Translations under genes and position numbers: made by a program
Source: Rhyzopertha dominica
Taxonomy: Eukaryota > Arthropoda > Insecta > Coleoptera > Bostrichidae
Length of the DNA: 64,000 bases
Assembly (NCBI GenBank): GCA_025024175.1
Contig: QCXZ01000045.1
Location: forward strand, 1,490,649 to 1,554,648
Direction of reading: 5' to 3'
Notes under the pieces: generated by a model
What the model saw: only the letters and a program-made list of their open reading frames with translations
The model's database searches: none
What the model was told of the DNA's origin: nothing
Part shown: positions 62,086 through 64,000 of the stretch, piece by piece
How the letters are laid out: every line of letters starts with the position of its first letter
Numbering within the stretch: the stretch's first letter is position 1

Positions 62086-63521
62086 GTGGTTGAGAAGACA
62101 GTTTGATCTAAAATAAATACGACAAAGCAATTATTTTATTCACCGGTTTTTTTTTCGTTCCCGCTTCCCCCAGTCGCCGTCTGGGGGGCGGAAGTGTAGG
62201 TGTCTGTACTTACAGACTATACCAGCTTACGTCGTAATTTATTAAGCCAATGATAAATCGCTTATTGGCGATTTTCAAAAAACTACCCCCAAAGTGCGGG
62301 GTAAGGCGTGTCCAGGTCAAAACATATTATGTTAGTACAAGTCATAAGCAACTTGATGGCGTTTTTTAATGAACCCCGTCATTTATTGAATTAGGCGCGT
62401 TTGATGATTAGCAAGGGTAATGAATAAAACAAATACTAAACACTACACCTACTTTCAAAGATGTAAAGCTAGGGAGCAAAAATTGACCTAGCTACGTATA
62501 AATACAACCGCAAAATTGAATAAGATCAAGAAAACAATATAAGTTCTGTATTTTAGCCCAAAATTCAATAAATTCGATTTAACGAACTCTTCTTACGCAA
62601 CTTTCGGACTTCTACAGTACGATTCTCAATGCAACCTCATCTCAGTACTACTTACTATTCGTAAACAATTACTATACATACAAAACAAAGGTGTGTCAAA
62701 TACAATCAACATTCATGCATAGCCAGCTAATTGTGCAACCTGCACATTATGACGGTACAATTGTCTATTAGTAGTACGATGCTGGAATAATGTTTTGAGT
62801 AAGGAAGTTTTTGCGTAAATATTTGTGTCACGTACGAAAACATGAAAGCCGGATTGAGAAAGATGCTAAACGTTTTGAAACGTGTAGTGTACGATGGGCT
62901 GAATACAAATTCGTGAAGGAATGTCATCCAAGGGATTTATCTATGATCTGGCAGAAAAAGGATTTGGATGAATTTTGTCAGGATGTAGTCATACTAATCT
63001 ACTGATATAACCATAAACTTTAACATTAATACAAAATAATTAAAGGCTGATGATAGTAGAATATAATATTCCCATTACAATTAGTTCTTTTTTAAATAAA
63101 ATTTATATTTGTAAATAAACACGCACCCAAACAAGTATTGGAAATTCTTGCAAGCATATTTAAGTTTCCTGGTAGAACCAAATAGTACATTCCAAAGGAA
63201 TTGGGTATTATCACTTTTTTTGAAAATTACGTAAAATGAATCTTGAAGTGCATATATATCGTACGCCATGTTAAAAAACAAAAAAAATATTTGTAGGTAG
63301 AGAATTTCAGGTCTGAAATTCGAATCTTAGGAGTCACCGCCTTGTATCCAAGGTTATTCAACTCATGACGTCAAGTGTCATGTAAACATTACCGAAGAGC
63401 GTGCTGTTTAATGGTATAGTATCATTCTTGTATTGGATAAGCTTTTTTGTGGTGTTTATTAAACGGACGGTGTAAGAGGTAGCACCAAAAAGTTATTTGT
63501 ATAGTTTTACAAGCATCTATT
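62086..63521. other. no recognisable gene
   Basis: AT-rich with one GC-rich patch at 62150..62215 that can form a hairpin (cttcccccagtcgccgtctg followed by gggggcggaag). An open frame at 62811..63005 (plus, 64 codons from ATG) has no known similarity. Nothing else identified. Confidence 0.45.
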
Positions 63522-63931
63522 ATGTATGGACAACAAAACAAGTGTTGTTTTGTACATGGTTATAAAAGTACTTCAGTNAGTACAGCTAACAAAATTTTTG
63601 TATCCGTTCCTCGAGATTATCAACGTATAAAAAAGTTGTTTAAGGCCCCTAGACGTGAAATGCTGAAATCGCAGTTTGTTTTTCTGTTGTGAAGATCATC
63701 TTAATCCTTAGTGTAAGTTTTATTATTCTTTTTGGAGTTATAAGTGTTTACCATTCAGTTTCCATTTTGTTATAGCTTAAAGAGGATATGAAAAATTATA
63801 TGCATTTTAAGTTGATAGAGGGAAATGATATAATAAAGAACGCCGTTGTTCTTCATATATTCGACTGTTAGTCAGACCGGAAACGAGCCGCAAGAGCCCC
63901 GAAAAAAAATGGCAATTTATATTTATTCTGA
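63522..63931 (+). pseudogene. THAP zinc-finger gene remnant
   Basis: Begins MYGQQNKCCFVHGYKSTSV at ATG 63522, continues NKIFVSVPRDYQRIKKLFKA, then, after a frameshift near 63685, CCEDHLNP. A possible intron (about 63711..63777, gtaagt to ttatag) leads to LKEDMKNYMHFKLIEG and VVLHIFDC-stop-SDRKRAARAPKK. THAP domains have C-x(2-4)-C-x(35-50)-C-x2-H; CEDH supplies the last pair and IFVSVP..YQRIKKL the middle, but the second Cys is Tyr here (CCFVHGY). Frameshift, lost zinc ligand and in-frame stop indicate a pseudogene, possibly from a THAP-bearing (P-element-like) transposon. The downstream part reaches almost to the window end. Confidence 0.65.
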
Positions 63932-64000
63932 CCTCTAAAATAAATGTCAAGTATACGGTACATTTTTGATTCTTACATTTTTATGTTTACAAATAGTATA

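Noticed and set aside
63305..63345. tRNA-like B box (attcgaatct)
   Set aside because: No matching A box, acceptor pairing or anticodon loop could be traced around it.

Overview
This is eukaryotic, almost certainly insect, nuclear DNA (the beetle-like flavour is an inference only). It is AT-rich, has no operons, and is dominated by a satellite array and transposable-element debris. The element families seen (Ty3/gypsy, BEL/Pao, Ginger, mariner, Tc1/IS630-like, hAT MITE, Crypton-like, LINE, THAP) and one fatty acyl-CoA reductase exon fit an insect genome. Host coding content is very small: only the exon at 56537..56872 looks like an intact piece of a host gene.

Layout. (1) 1..31617 is a tandem satellite of about 270 bp monomers (about 110 copies) in one orientation. 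It has at least three monomer types and higher-order repeats, including a nearly exact 2,653-bp tandem duplication. Two DNA transposons are inserted cleanly in it: a 914-bp TTAA-flanked MITE (14503..15416) and a 1,629-bp Ginger-type element (25461..27089) with 210-bp terminal inverted repeats, a 4-bp target duplication and only the 3' part of its integrase gene. (2) At 31591..31654 the satellite folds back on itself and abuts a Ty3/gypsy retrotransposon on the minus strand (31654..36489). Its two 270-bp LTRs are almost identical, but it lacks target duplications, a recognisable primer-binding site and the gag start, and it has one in-frame stop. (3) 36490..49000 is a graveyard: a BEL/Pao pol fragment, four pieces of Tc1/IS630-like transposases, a hAT-type MITE with 8-bp target duplications, a Crypton-like tyrosine recombinase remnant and a rearranged fold-back repeat. 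(4) 49000..56163 has no recognisable gene but holds a 1.8-kb inverted repeat with a miRNA-precursor-like hairpin at its apex and two smaller inverted-repeat elements. (5) 56537..56872 is the N-terminal exon of a fatty acyl-CoA reductase. The next 7 kb, presumably intron, contain a LINE reverse transcriptase remnant, a LINE RNase H remnant split by a mariner with a TA duplication, a minus-strand heat-shock-type promoter arrangement, and a decayed THAP gene.

The window reads as the edge of a heterochromatic satellite block passing into a TE-rich chromosome arm. There is no multi-gene system here. The observations most worth following are the satellite's higher-order structure and fold-back edge, the long hairpin locus, the TATCGATA-rich hAT MITE and the heat-shock-element cluster. 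No tRNA, rRNA or CRISPR array was recognised.
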